Notes: generated by a model not told the origin, from the letters alone. A stretch of DNA of 64,000 nt from Haloferax denitrificans ATCC 35960 (GCF_000337795.1 NZ_AOLP01000005.1:62001-126000), one strand, 5' to 3'. Counted from the stretch's first letter, positions 40,530 through 49,750 are shown. A program made the numbers and translations.

Positions 40530-43370
40530 TCAATCCCAGAACGACTGGGTCCGGGCGTACTCGCGCTCCCGTTCGAGGATGTCGCGGTAGAAGTCGTCTT
40601 CGTCCTCGCGGAGCTTGTTGATGATGCGCGCGGCGTTGTGCGGGCCGACGCCGCGGGCCGCGAGCGCGACGACCGCCCGCTTGCCGTGGGCCTGCACCAG
40701 ACTCGCCGAGCGGTAGGATCGCTTCGTCAGTCGCTCCTGTTCGTCGTCTTTCTCCGGCGCGCGGACGGCTTTCACCGTCTCGTCATCCCACGGGTTGAGC
40801 GCGGCGACGCGGGTCGCGCCGCACTCGGGGCACGTCACTGGCTCACGGACGCGCTTGACCTTCGTTTTCCGAGTCCAGTCCTTGCAGTGGAGACACGCCA
40901 ACAGCACGCGGTCGTTCTGAATCCGGTCGCGGACCGTCTCGATGACGCTCGCGTCGGCGTTCTCTGGGACGAGCAAGTCGGTGCCCGACCCGCGGCCGCC
41001 GGTGCCGATGGCGGTCGGCTCGCGGGCGACGGCGAGTTCCACGTCGCCCTCGCGGACGCGGCGGAGCAGTTCGACCGTCTCCGCGACGGCGAGGTCGGTG
41101 TGGAACACCTCGCGGACGGCCTCGTCGTAGACGGGCGTGTCTTCTAACGCGGCGAGGAGTCGGTCGCCGCCGAAGCGGCCCTTCCCCTGATAGCGCTTGA
41201 GCGCGCCGAACTTCGCGGCCACCTGCGCGAGCGTGAACTTCAGCGAGTCCGACCGCTTGAGGGCGAGTTCGAGCAGGGCCTCGACGTGGTCGGGGTCGGT
41301 CTCGCGGAGCACCTCGGCGAACGTCGTCGGGCGGACCTTCCCCGGCACGTCGAACTCGACGCGGTAGGGGTCGACCTCCATGCCGACCGACGAGCCGGTG
41401 CGCTGGCCGATGAGCGCCGACAGGAGCCGCCCGAGCGTCTCGTTCACCCGGTGGCCGTACGGCGAGTTCAGCGTCACCTTCCGGGGCGAGCCTTCGAGGA
41501 CGAGCCTGTTCGCGGTCGGAATCGGCGCGTCCGCCTCGACCTGTCTTTCGATGGGGCCGAGCGCCGACCTGACCGTGGCCTCGTCGGTCGGATAGCGCAT
41601 TGCGATGTCGCGGGCGACGGCCTCGCGGTCGGCCCCGGACGCGAACTGCGGCGCGGCCACGTCGCGGAGTTCGCCCACCTCGCCGGCGACGGGCGCGGGC
41701 ACCGGAATCTCCGAGCCGACCCACGACGGCACCTCGCCGCCGGGGTCCTCGATGGGCGAGACGTTCACCCGCGCCTCCTCGTCGTCCACGTCGTTGACGC
41801 GCCACATCTCGCCGCGCTGGATGAACGTCGCGCCCGGCGCGGCGAAGTTGAGGACGAACTTCTCGTCGAGCGTTCCTATCTGCCGGCGCGAGGAGATGTC
41901 GTGAACGTCGTAGGTCTCCTCGTCGGGAATCATCGAGAGGTTGGCGTAGAAGTACTGCCACGTGCCGCCGGACTTTTCGAGGAGGTCTTTGTCCTCGTCG
42001 AGCCAGAGCAGTCGGTTCCCCGAAAGCTCGCGGACGACCGCGCGGAAGTCGTCTTCGGCGAGGTCGCGGAAGGGGTACGCCCGCGTGATAATCTCGTAGG
42101 CGCGGCGGGCGGACACGTCGCCGTAGTCCATGACGACGCCGACGATTTGGTTGGCAACCGTGTCGAGGCTCCCGTGGTGGACGCGGGCGGGTTCGACCTC
42201 GCCGGAGACGGCCCGCCGGGCGATGGCGAGCGCTTCGAGCGTGTCGTCGGGGTGGTCGGTGACGACGGTCCCGCGGGAGACGACGCCGAGGCGGTGGCCC
42301 GCGCGACCGACCCGCTGGAGGAGCCGCGACACCTCGCGGGGGCTGTTGTACTGGACGACGTGGTCCACCCGACCCACGTCGATGCCGAGTTCCATCGACG
42401 ACGTGCAGATGAGCGCGTCCAACTCGCCGGCCTTGAAGCGGTCTTCCACGTCGATTCGCACGTCTTTCGACAGCGAGCCGTGGTGGACCTCGATGGGGTC
42501 GCCGAGCGCCTTGAACCGCGAGCCGAGCGCCTCCGCGGTCTGTCTGGTGTTGACGAAGACGAGCACAGACTCGTGGTCGCGGACGATATCCCGAATCGTC
42601 CGGACGTGACTCGCTATCTCCGGGTCGGTGGCGAGTTTGCCCGCCAGCGACTCGTCCTCGTTCGTCACCTCGGGGCGGACCACCTCGAACTCGACGCGGT
42701 TGTCCACGTCCACCTCGATGACCTCGAACGGGCGGTCGCCGGTCAGGAACTTCCCGACCTCCTCGGGCGACCCGACCGTCGCCGAGAGGCCGATTCGCTG
42801 GAACGGCCCGGCCAACTCGCGGAGGCGCTCCAACCCGATTGTCAACTGCGCGCCGCGCTTGGCCGACGCGAGTTCGTGCACCTCGTCGACGACGACGTGG
42901 TGGACGTCGGACAGGGCTTTCCTGAGCTTCTTCCCCGTGAGCATCGCCTGCAACGTCTCGGGCGTCGTCACCAACACGTCCGGCGGGTCGTTCGCCTGCT
43001 TCTGGCGCTGGTACTGCGTGGTGTCGCCGTGGCGAACGTCGATGTCGATGTCGAGCCGTTCGCCCCACCAGTCGAGCCGCTCGCGCATGTCCCGGTTCAG
43101 CGCCCGAAGCGGGGTGATGTAGAGCGCCGAAATCCCGAATCGGTCCTCGGCGTCGGCGATGGCCGAGAAGACCGGGAGCATCGCCGTCTCCGTCTTGCCA
43201 GTGCCCGTGGGCGCGATGATGAGGCCGTGTTTCCCGTCCGAAAGCGGGGGAATCGCCCGGCGCTGGGGCTCTGTCGGCGTCGCGAATCCGCGCTCCGAGA
43301 GCGCGTTCCGAACGGGCGACGAGAGCGTCGCGAAGGCGTCCATTCCGGCGGCGGCCTCGCCGTCTGGCAT
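40530..43370 (-). CDS. lhr: Lhr-type DEAD/DEAH helicase
   Basis: A 946-residue superfamily 2 helicase. Q-motif region PTEPQRRAIPPLSDGKHGLI, Walker A APTGTGKTE (53-61), motif II VVDEVHELAS, motif III SATVGS, motif VI QRVGRAGHR. Lhr-specific C-terminal winged-helix/Lhr domains follow. Near the end is a zinc ribbon (ACLHCKDWTRK and TCPECGATR, four Cys) and GVGPHNAARIIN, a HhH-like helix. Lhr proteins unwind 3'-tailed nucleic acids in DNA repair or replication restart. Start 43370 fits an AT-rich element (cttaatcg) about 25 nt upstream; an inner ATG lies at 43343. Confidence 0.88.
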   Translation of the reverse strand: MPDGEAAAGMDAFATLSSPVRNALSERGFATPTEPQRRAIPPLSDGKHGLIIAPTGTGKTETAMLPVFSAIADAEDRFGISALYITPLRALNRDMRERLDWWGERLDIDIDVRHGDTTQYQRQKQANDPPDVLVTTPETLQAMLTGKKLRKALSDVHHVVVDEVHELASAKRGAQLTIGLERLRELAGPFQRIGLSATVGSPEEVGKFLTGDRPFEVIEVDVDNRVEFEVVRPEVTNEDESLAGKLATDPEIASHVRTIRDIVRDHESVLVFVNTRQTAEALGSRFKALGDPIEVHHGSLSKDVRIDVEDRFKAGELDALICTSSMELGIDVGRVDHVVQYNSPREVSRLLQRVGRAGHRLGVVSRGTVVTDHPDDTLEALAIARRAVSGEVEPARVHHGSLDTVANQIVGVVMDYGDVSARRAYEIITRAYPFRDLAEDDFRAVVRELSGNRLLWLDEDKDLLEKSGGTWQYFYANLSMIPDEETYDVHDISSRRQIGTLDEKFVLNFAAPGATFIQRGEMWRVNDVDDEEARVNVSPIEDPGGEVPSWVGSEIPVPAPVAGEVGELRDVAAPQFASGADREAVARDIAMRYPTDEATVRSALGPIERQVEADAPIPTANRLVLEGSPRKVTLNSPYGHRVNETLGRLLSALIGQRTGSSVGMEVDPYRVEFDVPGKVRPTTFAEVLRETDPDHVEALLELALKRSDSLKFTLAQVAAKFGALKRYQGKGRFGGDRLLAALEDTPVYDEAVREVFHTDLAVAETVELLRRVREGDVELAVAREPTAIGTGGRGSGTDLLVPENADASVIETVRDRIQNDRVLLACLHCKDWTRKTKVKRVREPVTCPECGATRVAALNPWDDETVKAVRAPEKDDEQERLTKRSYRSASLVQAHGKRAVVALAARGVGPHNAARIINKLREDEDDFYRDILEREREYARTQSFWD

Positions 43371-43460
43371 CGCCCGAGGTAGCGGTTCGAGGCGATTAAG
43401 CGCACCGCTCGGGGCGGTCCCCACCGGGAGATTCATGTCGCCCGTGAATCAATTTCGGGC

Positions 43461-43739
43461 GTGTCCCCGAAACGTGTCTACTGGTCCGCGTTCCTCGTCT
43501 TCGGTCTCTGCGCCGCCGTCGATATCGCGCTCGACGTTTCGGCGGGAGACGTGGGTATCAACACCGCGGCGGCGGCCGCGGGCGTCGTTGCGGTCGGCTA
43601 CGCGTCGGTCGTCGCCCTCCGCGACCCCGACCGCGCCCGAGTCCCGACGGACTGGAGCCCGCTCGTCTATCTCGTCGTCCTCGGCGCGGCGCTCTACACG
43701 TTCGGCGTCGCGCTTCAACTGTACTCGGTGGTGACGTGA
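43461..43739 (+). CDS. 92-residue membrane protein
   Basis: GTG start at 43461. Three hydrophobic segments: about 7-27, 34-53 and 67-88. It is divergent from lhr and overlaps the next membrane protein gene by 4 nt (GTGA). Function unknown; the pair probably forms one unit. Confidence 0.65.
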   Translation: MSPKRVYWSAFLVFGLCAAVDIALDVSAGDVGINTAAAAAGVVAVGYASVVALRDPDRARVPTDWSPLVYLVVLGAALYTFGVALQLYSVVT

Positions 43740-44026
43740 CTCCCGAACGGTCGTTCTGGCTGTCGCAGGCGGGCTTCACCGCCGGGAACCTCTTCATCGT
43801 CCTCGGCAACCAGTGGGGCGACCTCGCGGCGTGGCAACTGGTCTTCGCCGCGGTGCTGGTGCTTTCGACCCTCTGGTTCGTCGGCTACGCCGTGCAGGAA
43901 CGAGAAAAAGGCGTCCCGGAGTTCTTCCGCGAGTGGACCGGCTGGCAACGACTCGCCCGCGTGGCCGCCGTCGCCGTGTTCGTGCTCGGCACGCTCACGT
44001 TCGGTTTCGGCTCGGGACTGTTCTGA
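43736..44026 (+). CDS. 96-residue membrane protein
   Basis: Start (GTG) overlaps the previous stop. Three hydrophobic segments (about 6-24, 30-51 and 74-93) with a charged loop QEREKGVPEFFREWTGWQR between the second and third. Unknown function. Confidence 0.65.
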   Translation: MTPERSFWLSQAGFTAGNLFIVLGNQWGDLAAWQLVFAAVLVLSTLWFVGYAVQEREKGVPEFFREWTGWQRLARVAAVAVFVLGTLTFGFGSGLF

Positions 44027-44051
44027 CCACCGCGACCACCGCGACCACCGC
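44025..44051. repeat. (GACCACCGC)3 between convergent genes
   Basis: Three exact 9-bp copies start in the stop codon of the membrane protein gene and fill the 34-nt spacer to the rpe stop. Simple sequence repeat; no known role. Confidence 0.9.
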
Positions 44052-44060
44052 GACTGCTAC

Positions 44061-44843
44061 TCAGACGTTCCGGTAGTCGCCCAGCCGCGTGCCGTCGAGC
44101 AGGTAGGCCTCGCCGTTCGCGAGGCCGTCGGGCAGGAACGGCGAGAGAAAGCCCTGCCCGGCGACGTTGACCCACGTCCCGCCCGAGGTGTCGTTGAACG
44201 CCGGGAACACCACGAGTTCGGCGTCGGCTTGCGTCACCTCGGCGGGGTCGACCCCGTAGTGTTCCGCGAACACCGCGGGCGCGAGGGAGCCGCGGAGCCA
44301 GACGCGCTCTTTCCGCGCGCCGCCGACCTCGTCTTCCAGCCTGACCGCCGGATGTTCGTGGGCCGAACAGACCACGTCGGCGGCGAGCACCTCCCGCGAG
44401 GGCCACGTGTGGCCGTGGCAGAAGCCCACGTCGCCGAGGCGGACGCCCGCGGGGTCGGTCACCTCCGCGTCGTCGCCGAAGAAGTCCGCGAGACCGCCGT
44501 CGTGGTTGCCGGGGACGACCGTCAGTTCCGCGCGGTCGGCCACGGCGGCCGCGAGGTCGCGCAGTTCCTCGGCCTCGTCTCCCTTCGGGTCGCCGATGCG
44601 GTGGCCGAGGTCGCCGAGGACGACCAGTCGGTCGGCGTCGGTGCGGTCGAGAAGCGACAGCAGACGCTCGCGGCGGACCGCGGCCTTCGACGGGAGTTCA
44701 ACCCCGCGTTCGTACCGCAGGCCGGCCTCGATGCCGGCGTGGTAGTCGGCGACGACGAGCGAGCGCTCGGGGAACCCGCGCCTGCTCGTCCGCGCCACCG
44801 CGGCGGGATGGCCGGGAATCGGTTCGACGAGCGGTCCCGACAC
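44061..44843 (-). CDS. rpe: Calcineurin-like metallophosphoesterase of the rpa operon
   Basis: A 260-residue phosphoesterase: metal motifs VVADYHAG (D-x-H), LGDLGHRIGD (GD), PGNHDGG (GNHD), FCHGHTWP and SAHEHPA. It follows rpap1 by 4 nt and belongs to the single-strand-binding operon described in Haloferax as rpa1-rpap1-rpe. The lhr gene lies downstream on the same strand but after two small plus-strand genes. Substrate unknown; single-strand nucleic acid or nucleotide is plausible. Confidence 0.9.
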   Translation of the reverse strand: MSGPLVEPIPGHPAAVARTSRRGFPERSLVVADYHAGIEAGLRYERGVELPSKAAVRRERLLSLLDRTDADRLVVLGDLGHRIGDPKGDEAEELRDLAAAVADRAELTVVPGNHDGGLADFFGDDAEVTDPAGVRLGDVGFCHGHTWPSREVLAADVVCSAHEHPAVRLEDEVGGARKERVWLRGSLAPAVFAEHYGVDPAEVTQADAELVVFPAFNDTSGGTWVNVAGQGFLSPFLPDGLANGEAYLLDGTRLGDYRNV

Positions 44844-44847
44844 GGCC

Positions 44848-46761
44848 TCAGATGGCCTTCAGCACGCCGTCCTGCGGCTCGTAGCACCGGCCGCCGAGGA
44901 GCGCCTCCTGGATGGCGTCTTCGACCGCGCCGGGGTCCGCGCCGTACTCGTCGACGACGGCCGCGACGACCTCGTCGCGGGTCGCGCCGTCGCCCCCGTC
45001 GAGGTCGTCCATGGCGTCCACGACGACCGATTCGAGGTCGATGTCCTCGGCGGACTCGTCGGCGTCAGCGTCGGCCTCGTCTTCGTCCCCGGCCGACGCC
45101 GCGTCGGGCGTCGGCTCGGGTTCGGGTTCAGGCTCGGATTCGACCGCTGGTTCGGGTTCCGCGGCGGCGTCAGCCTCGGGTTCCGGTTCCGGCTCGGCGG
45201 CCGCGGCGGGTTCGTCTTCGAGCTGTTCGGTGAGGTCGTCCGCGTCCGGCACGTCGATGTCCGCCTCGCCGGCGGGGTCGACGTCCGCGCCGGAGGTGAA
45301 CTCCGTGCCGAACTCGGACTCGATTTCGGCCCGCTCGTCCTCGTCGAGTTCGTACATCCCGTCGGGGTCGACCGAGTCGTCGGCGTCGGCGGACGCGGAG
45401 TCGGTGGAGGCGGTCGCCGAGTCGTCGGCCGGCGCGTCCGTCTCGGGTTCGGGGTCGGGGTCGGGGTCGTCGAAGCCGTCGTCGAAGTCGCCGAGGGTTC
45501 CGCTTCCCGATTCGTCGAGCGAACCGGCGTCGGTCGTACCCGCGTCGGGGGCGTCGTCTTCGAAGTCACCGAGCGCGCCGTCGTCGGCCCCGGCGTCGAA
45601 GTCTGGCTCAGAATCGTCGTCGAGCGAGTCGGTCGCCGGTTCGGGTTCGGACGTGAGGTCGGCCGCTTCGACCGGTTCGGACTCGGCCGTCGCGGACGGC
45701 TCGCTCTCCGGTTCCGGCTCGGACGCCTCCGACTGGCTCTCGGTCGCGGCCGTCGTCTCGGCGGCGACGGGCTCGGGTTCGGGTGCGGACTCCGGCTCGG
45801 ATTCAGGTTCCGCGACGGGCTCGGATTCAGACTCCGGCTCGACGGCCTCGGACTCGGTCCCGTCGTCGAGTTCCGGCTCCGGCTCGTCGGCGACCGGTTC
45901 GGACTCGGATTCGGCCTCGAACTCGTCCGGGTCGGCTTCCACCTCGCCCGCGTCGGGCTCCGGCTCGCCGAGTTCGTCGCCCTCCTCAGCGTCCGCGTCG
46001 CCGACCTCGATATCGACGCTCTCTGCCGGTTCGAGGTCGAGTTCGGGGAGCGGACCGAGCACCGCGTCGCCGCCGTCGCCGGGGGCGACGTCGAGGTGGT
46101 CGACTTGGTCGCGGTCGCCCGCGACGAGTTCGAGCGCCTGCACGGCCACTTCGCGCAGTGCTTCGAGGTAGGTTCGGGTCGTCCCGTAGTGGTCGATGGC
46201 GCGGGGGATGCCCGCCGCGAGCGTCGGGTCGACGCCGCGGGCTTCGAGCGCGCGGGTCAGGTCGTCGCCGCGGTGGGGCATCGACAGCGCCTCGTCGAAC
46301 ACCGCGATGCGGCGGAGCGTCGCCTCGGCGGCCGAGACTATCCAGCGGTCGCGCACGTCGGCGTCGACGGTGTTGACGCTCTCGGGGCGGACCGAGGAGT
46401 ACACCACGTCGGCGTCGTCCGGTTCGTAGGTGCGGGCCTTGCCCGCGAGCGAGACGAACGCCGGGGGCGTCGCCGCGTCGAGGTAGGCCATCGGTTCGGG
46501 CTGGTACTGCCCGGCGTAGGTGACGAACGCGCCCGTCGGGTCCGCGATGCGCCCGCGGAGCACCTCGTCGTTGACGTGTTCGACCTCGGTGAGCACGCCC
46601 GCGACGAACGTCCGGTTGAGCCGCGCGCCGGTGGGCGTGACCACGTAGTTCGGCGCGCGCTCCTCGTCGCTCTCGGAGTACGACAGCGACGCGTCGTCGA
46701 ACTCGGCGGCGAAGACGCGGTAGGCGATTTCCCGCGTGCCGACGACCGGCGAGGCGCTCAT
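44848..46761 (-). CDS. rpap1: RPA-associated protein with long acidic repeat region
   Basis: A 637-residue partner of RPA1. Residues 1 to about 240 are the conserved part with an OB-like N terminus (SPVVGTREIAYRVFAAEFDDA). Residues about 255-560 are a low-complexity run of Glu/Pro/Ser/Asp (EPESESEP-type repeats), and the last 65 residues form a small winged-helix-like domain (LESVVVDAMDDLDGG, then EVVAAVVDEYGADPG). Overlaps rpa1 by 4 nt (ATGA) upstream and rpe by a 4-nt gap downstream. Such repeats can vary in length between strains. Confidence 0.9.
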   Translation of the reverse strand: MSASPVVGTREIAYRVFAAEFDDASLSYSESDEERAPNYVVTPTGARLNRTFVAGVLTEVEHVNDEVLRGRIADPTGAFVTYAGQYQPEPMAYLDAATPPAFVSLAGKARTYEPDDADVVYSSVRPESVNTVDADVRDRWIVSAAEATLRRIAVFDEALSMPHRGDDLTRALEARGVDPTLAAGIPRAIDHYGTTRTYLEALREVAVQALELVAGDRDQVDHLDVAPGDGGDAVLGPLPELDLEPAESVDIEVGDADAEEGDELGEPEPDAGEVEADPDEFEAESESEPVADEPEPELDDGTESEAVEPESESEPVAEPESEPESAPEPEPVAAETTAATESQSEASEPEPESEPSATAESEPVEAADLTSEPEPATDSLDDDSEPDFDAGADDGALGDFEDDAPDAGTTDAGSLDESGSGTLGDFDDGFDDPDPDPEPETDAPADDSATASTDSASADADDSVDPDGMYELDEDERAEIESEFGTEFTSGADVDPAGEADIDVPDADDLTEQLEDEPAAAAEPEPEPEADAAAEPEPAVESEPEPEPEPTPDAASAGDEDEADADADESAEDIDLESVVVDAMDDLDGGDGATRDEVVAAVVDEYGADPGAVEDAIQEALLGGRCYEPQDGVLKAI

Positions 46762-48041
46762 GCGCGCACCTCCGTGAGGAGGGCGGCGGCGCGTTCGGCC
46801 GGGTCGTCGTCGGTCTCCTCGAACTCGTCGGCTTCGAGGTTCGCGCCGTACTCGTCCACCGAGAGGTTCCCGCGGACGCGGTACTCGCGGCCGACGAGCG
46901 TGTCGGCGATGTCGTCGGCGACGACCTCTTTGTCCATCGCCTCGCGGGCGGCCTCCATCGCGTCGGCCATCGTCCCGCCGTAGATTTCCTCGGTGAGGTC
47001 GCGGTCGAGGATGGCGGTCACCGTGCCGGTGCCGTCGTCGAGAATCGCCTTCACGCGCATGTCGTCTTCGCCGTCGACCTCGCCGTGCTGTCGGCACTGG
47101 CCGTTCTGGACGACGCGGCTACAGTCGGGACAGCGCTCGATGAGCCCGGAACCGTCGCGCACTTCGAGGACGTTCCCGAGCACTTCCACGTCGAACATCC
47201 CGCCGGCGTCGACGGCCTCGCCGACCTTCAGGCGCGGCGCGGAGTCGGTCACGGAAACGGGGTCGTCGAGCACGTCGAGCGTCGTGAACTCCGAGAGGTT
47301 CACCTGCGGCACGCCGCGGAACTCGCGGACGTACACGTCCGAGAGTCGCAGGCTCGCGCCCTCTTTCACGTCGGGACGGGGTGCCCAGTCGGTGAAGGGG
47401 AGCCGCCCGGACTCGTCGGCGACGACGCCCGAGAGGATTGTCGTCTCGCCGTTGCGGCCGTCGATGGTGCGCGAATCGACTTCGAGGACGCGGACCTCGA
47501 CGGTCCGGCCGCGGTCGCCGGCCTGCAGGTCGATGAGGTCGGCCTCGCCGCCGATGCGGTCGTCGTAGGGCGTCTCGACCGTCTCGGACTCCACGCCGAC
47601 CGTCGAGGACGCGCCGATGTTCAGTTCGGGCTTGCCGTCCCACTCGCGGACGCCGGCGTTGCCGATGACGACGGAGTCGCCCGGCTCGAAGCCGAAGTCC
47701 TGCCACGCCGTGTAGGAGATGACGCCGGACTCGTCGGCGAGTTCCCCCTCGCGGATGGTCTGTTCGTCGCCCTGATAGACGATAGAGCGGGTGCCCACGG
47801 TGAGCACGCGGACCGTCACCGAGACGTTGCCGCCGTCGGGGTCGATGTCGGCGATGCGCTTCGTCGAGGGCGCGCCGTCGCTCCCGCCGGAGCTTCCGCC
47901 GCCGTGTTTTCGTCGGACGCTCTGTTTCGCCTCGTCGAGCGGGACGCTGTACTGCAGGAGGTTCTGCAGGTCGGATTTGACCTCCTCTTTGTCGACACCG
48001 AGGGCGGAGGCAAGCTCCTCGGCATGCTGGTCGAGTTCCAT
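46758..48041 (-). CDS. rpa1: Replication protein A (single-strand DNA-binding), RPA1
   Basis: A 427-residue protein with a helical N terminus (ELDQHAEELASALGVDKEEV) and three OB-fold domains (about 75-160, 175-260, 270-385), the third followed by or including a zinc finger (CPDCSRVVQNGQCRQHG). It coats single-stranded DNA in replication and repair. A TATA box lies 25-31 nt before the ATG, and a tandem dyad repeat further up. First gene of the rpa1-rpap1-rpe operon. Confidence 0.94.
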   Translation of the reverse strand: MELDQHAEELASALGVDKEEVKSDLQNLLQYSVPLDEAKQSVRRKHGGGSSGGSDGAPSTKRIADIDPDGGNVSVTVRVLTVGTRSIVYQGDEQTIREGELADESGVISYTAWQDFGFEPGDSVVIGNAGVREWDGKPELNIGASSTVGVESETVETPYDDRIGGEADLIDLQAGDRGRTVEVRVLEVDSRTIDGRNGETTILSGVVADESGRLPFTDWAPRPDVKEGASLRLSDVYVREFRGVPQVNLSEFTTLDVLDDPVSVTDSAPRLKVGEAVDAGGMFDVEVLGNVLEVRDGSGLIERCPDCSRVVQNGQCRQHGEVDGEDDMRVKAILDDGTGTVTAILDRDLTEEIYGGTMADAMEAAREAMDKEVVADDIADTLVGREYRVRGNLSVDEYGANLEADEFEETDDDPAERAAALLTEVRA

Positions 48042-48065
48042 CGAGTCGGGATTCGCCCCCGTCGG

Positions 48066-48072
48066 ATAAAAA
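48066..48072 (-). promoter_or_regulatory. TATA box of rpa1
   Basis: tttttat on the minus strand, 25-31 nt before the rpa1 ATG at 48041; leaderless start. Confidence 0.55.
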
Positions 48073-48083
48073 GTGTTGCCGGG

Positions 48084-48115
48084 CGGTCGGGCGACCGGAC
48101 GGTCGGGTGACCGGC
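48084..48115. promoter_or_regulatory. Tandem 16-bp dyad repeats in the rpa1 divergent spacer
   Basis: CGGTCGGGCGACCGGA (48084-48099) is followed directly by CGGTCGGGTGACCGGC (48100-48115), 14 of 16 matches. Within the first copy GGTCG and CGACC form a 5-bp inverted repeat; in the second GGTC and GACC do. The repeats sit just upstream of the rpa1 TATA box and before the plus-strand gene at 48158. Candidate regulator binding sites. Confidence 0.4.
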
Positions 48116-48157
48116 CGCGGGCGAATCACTAAGTGCTCGCGTGCCAGTTGGACTCGT

Positions 48158-48535
48158 ATGTCGAACGACGAGGGCCCGGACGCCGGCGACGCCGACGAGG
48201 AGATCTCCTTCTCCGTGACCATCGAAGACGGCTGGACGACTATCGTGATGGAAGGCGACAAGGACAGCGCGGTCGTCGTCCGCTCGGCGTCCGGCGAGCG
48301 AATCTACCTCCCGCCGGAGGGGTTCGACGCCGAGGCGGCGGCCGACAGCGCGTACCAATCGTCGGACAGCCCCTACCAGTCGGCGTACGACTCGCCGTAC
48401 CAGTCGGTCCAGACCGACGATTCGCCGTACCAGTCCGCCCGCGGCACGATGCCGCGAGAGGGGATGGTGCCGACCCGCGGCGGCTACCGGATTCGCCACC
48501 CCGAGCCGGTGACCGACGTGCGACTCCTCCGCTGA
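48158..48535 (+). CDS. Haloarchaeal protein with SPYQS repeats
   Basis: A 125-residue acidic protein. The N-terminal half has strands ISFSVTIEDGWTTIVMEGDKDSAVVVRSASGERIYLPPEGF, like a small beta sandwich. Then come YQSSDSPYQSAYDSPYQSV, and again DSPYQSARG, that is four YQS units, and a C-terminal part with GGYRIRHPEP. Function unknown. It is divergent from rpa1 with shared upstream repeats. Confidence 0.65.
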   Translation: MSNDEGPDAGDADEEISFSVTIEDGWTTIVMEGDKDSAVVVRSASGERIYLPPEGFDAEAAADSAYQSSDSPYQSAYDSPYQSVQTDDSPYQSARGTMPREGMVPTRGGYRIRHPEPVTDVRLLR

Positions 48536-48587
48536 GTTCCGATACCGTCGATTTCTGAGCCGGCGTGCTGACCCCCGAGTTCGACGG

Positions 48588-49715
48588 TCAGTTCGCGTCG
48601 GACTCGGCGGCGTCCGCGTCGCCGGCGTCGACTTCGTTCTCCGCGCCGGCCGAGGGGTCGTCGTCCCCGTCGAGGATGCTGTGGTAGTACGCCACCGTCT
48701 CGTCGACGACGCGGTCCCACGTGTATGGTTCGTACTCCGGTTCGCCGTCGAGCGAGAGGCCGTACTCGATGCCGTCGGCGATGGAGCGCGAGTCGGGTTC
48801 GACCTCGATGACGCAGTCCTCGGGGAGGACCTCCGCCGCGCCGCTCTCGGTGGCGACGACGCGCGTTCCCGTCGAGAGCGCCTCGACGATGGTGATGCCG
48901 AACGGCTCGGACAGCGACGGCGAGACGAACAGGTCCGCCGAGGCGTAGTAGTCGCCGAGCGCCTCCTCGGGGACGTAGCCGGCCCACTTGATGCGGTCTT
49001 CGACGCCGAGCAGTTCGGCGAAGCGCTTGAGCTGAGCGGTGAGGTGGCCCGACCCGCCCATGACGAGCGTCACGTCGTCGCGGGCGAGTTTCTCCATCGC
49101 GTAGACGAGATGCGAGATGCCCTTCTGGTCCGTGTGCCGGCCGACGAAAAACAGCATCTTCCCGTCGATGCCGAGTTCCTCCTTGAGGTCGCGGCCCGTC
49201 GTCTCGCACTCCGAAAAGCCGTTGTAGATGACGTGGCAGTCGCCGCCGTACTCGCGTTTGACCTTGTCGGCGAGGAGTTCGCTCACCGCGAGCAGGTGGT
49301 CACAGCGCTCGGCGATGCGGCGCTCGGTCTCGACTTCCCGTTGCGGCGGGTCGATGTTGCGGTCCGACGAAAGCGAGTGGAACGTGGTCACCCACTCCAC
49401 GTCCTCGTTGTTCGATTTCGCGCGCGACCCCGGCCCGTAGCCGAACCAGTCGTGGGTGTGGACGATGTCGGCGTCGGCGGCGCGCTCCGCGAACGTCGAG
49501 CCCAGCCGTCCGATTCGGGTGATGATGTCGCCTTCGCCCGTCGGGACCCCGACGATGCCCTCGCGGTCCGGCGCGTACTCCGCGGGGAGCACGAGTTCGA
49601 TGTCGACGTCCTCGCGGTCTTCGAGTCGCTCGAACATCTCGCCGACGTGCGTGTCGAGCCCGCCGCTGACGTTCGGCGGAAACCCCCACCCCAGCATCAG
49701 GACCTTGGCAGTCAT
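48588..49715 (-). CDS. Glycosyltransferase family 4 protein
   Basis: A 375-residue GT-B enzyme. N-terminal GWGFPPNVSGGLDTHV, DIVHTHDWFGYGP, and C-terminal FFVGRHTDQKGI, SPSLSEPFGITIVEALSTG (E-x7-E motif). It uses a nucleotide sugar; glycogen-synthase-like or cell-surface glycan work is possible. The last 35 residues are an acidic tail. TATA box tatttaatt at 49742-49750, 27-35 nt before the ATG. Confidence 0.88.
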   Translation of the reverse strand: MTAKVLMLGWGFPPNVSGGLDTHVGEMFERLEDREDVDIELVLPAEYAPDREGIVGVPTGEGDIITRIGRLGSTFAERAADADIVHTHDWFGYGPGSRAKSNNEDVEWVTTFHSLSSDRNIDPPQREVETERRIAERCDHLLAVSELLADKVKREYGGDCHVIYNGFSECETTGRDLKEELGIDGKMLFFVGRHTDQKGISHLVYAMEKLARDDVTLVMGGSGHLTAQLKRFAELLGVEDRIKWAGYVPEEALGDYYASADLFVSPSLSEPFGITIVEALSTGTRVVATESGAAEVLPEDCVIEVEPDSRSIADGIEYGLSLDGEPEYEPYTWDRVVDETVAYYHSILDGDDDPSAGAENEVDAGDADAAESDAN

Positions 49716-49741
49716 AGATGACACAATGTACCACAGAGGCC

Positions 49742-49750
49742 TATTTAATT
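49742..49750 (-). promoter_or_regulatory. TATA box of the glycosyltransferase gene
   Basis: aattaaata on the minus strand, 27-35 nt before the ATG at 49715 in a distinctly AT-rich spacer. Confidence 0.5.

Noticed and set aside
41286-43382. Long plus-strand frame opposite lhr
   Set aside because: Antisense shadow of the helicase gene, with repeated VDV/GDD composition typical of reverse-complement halophile codons.
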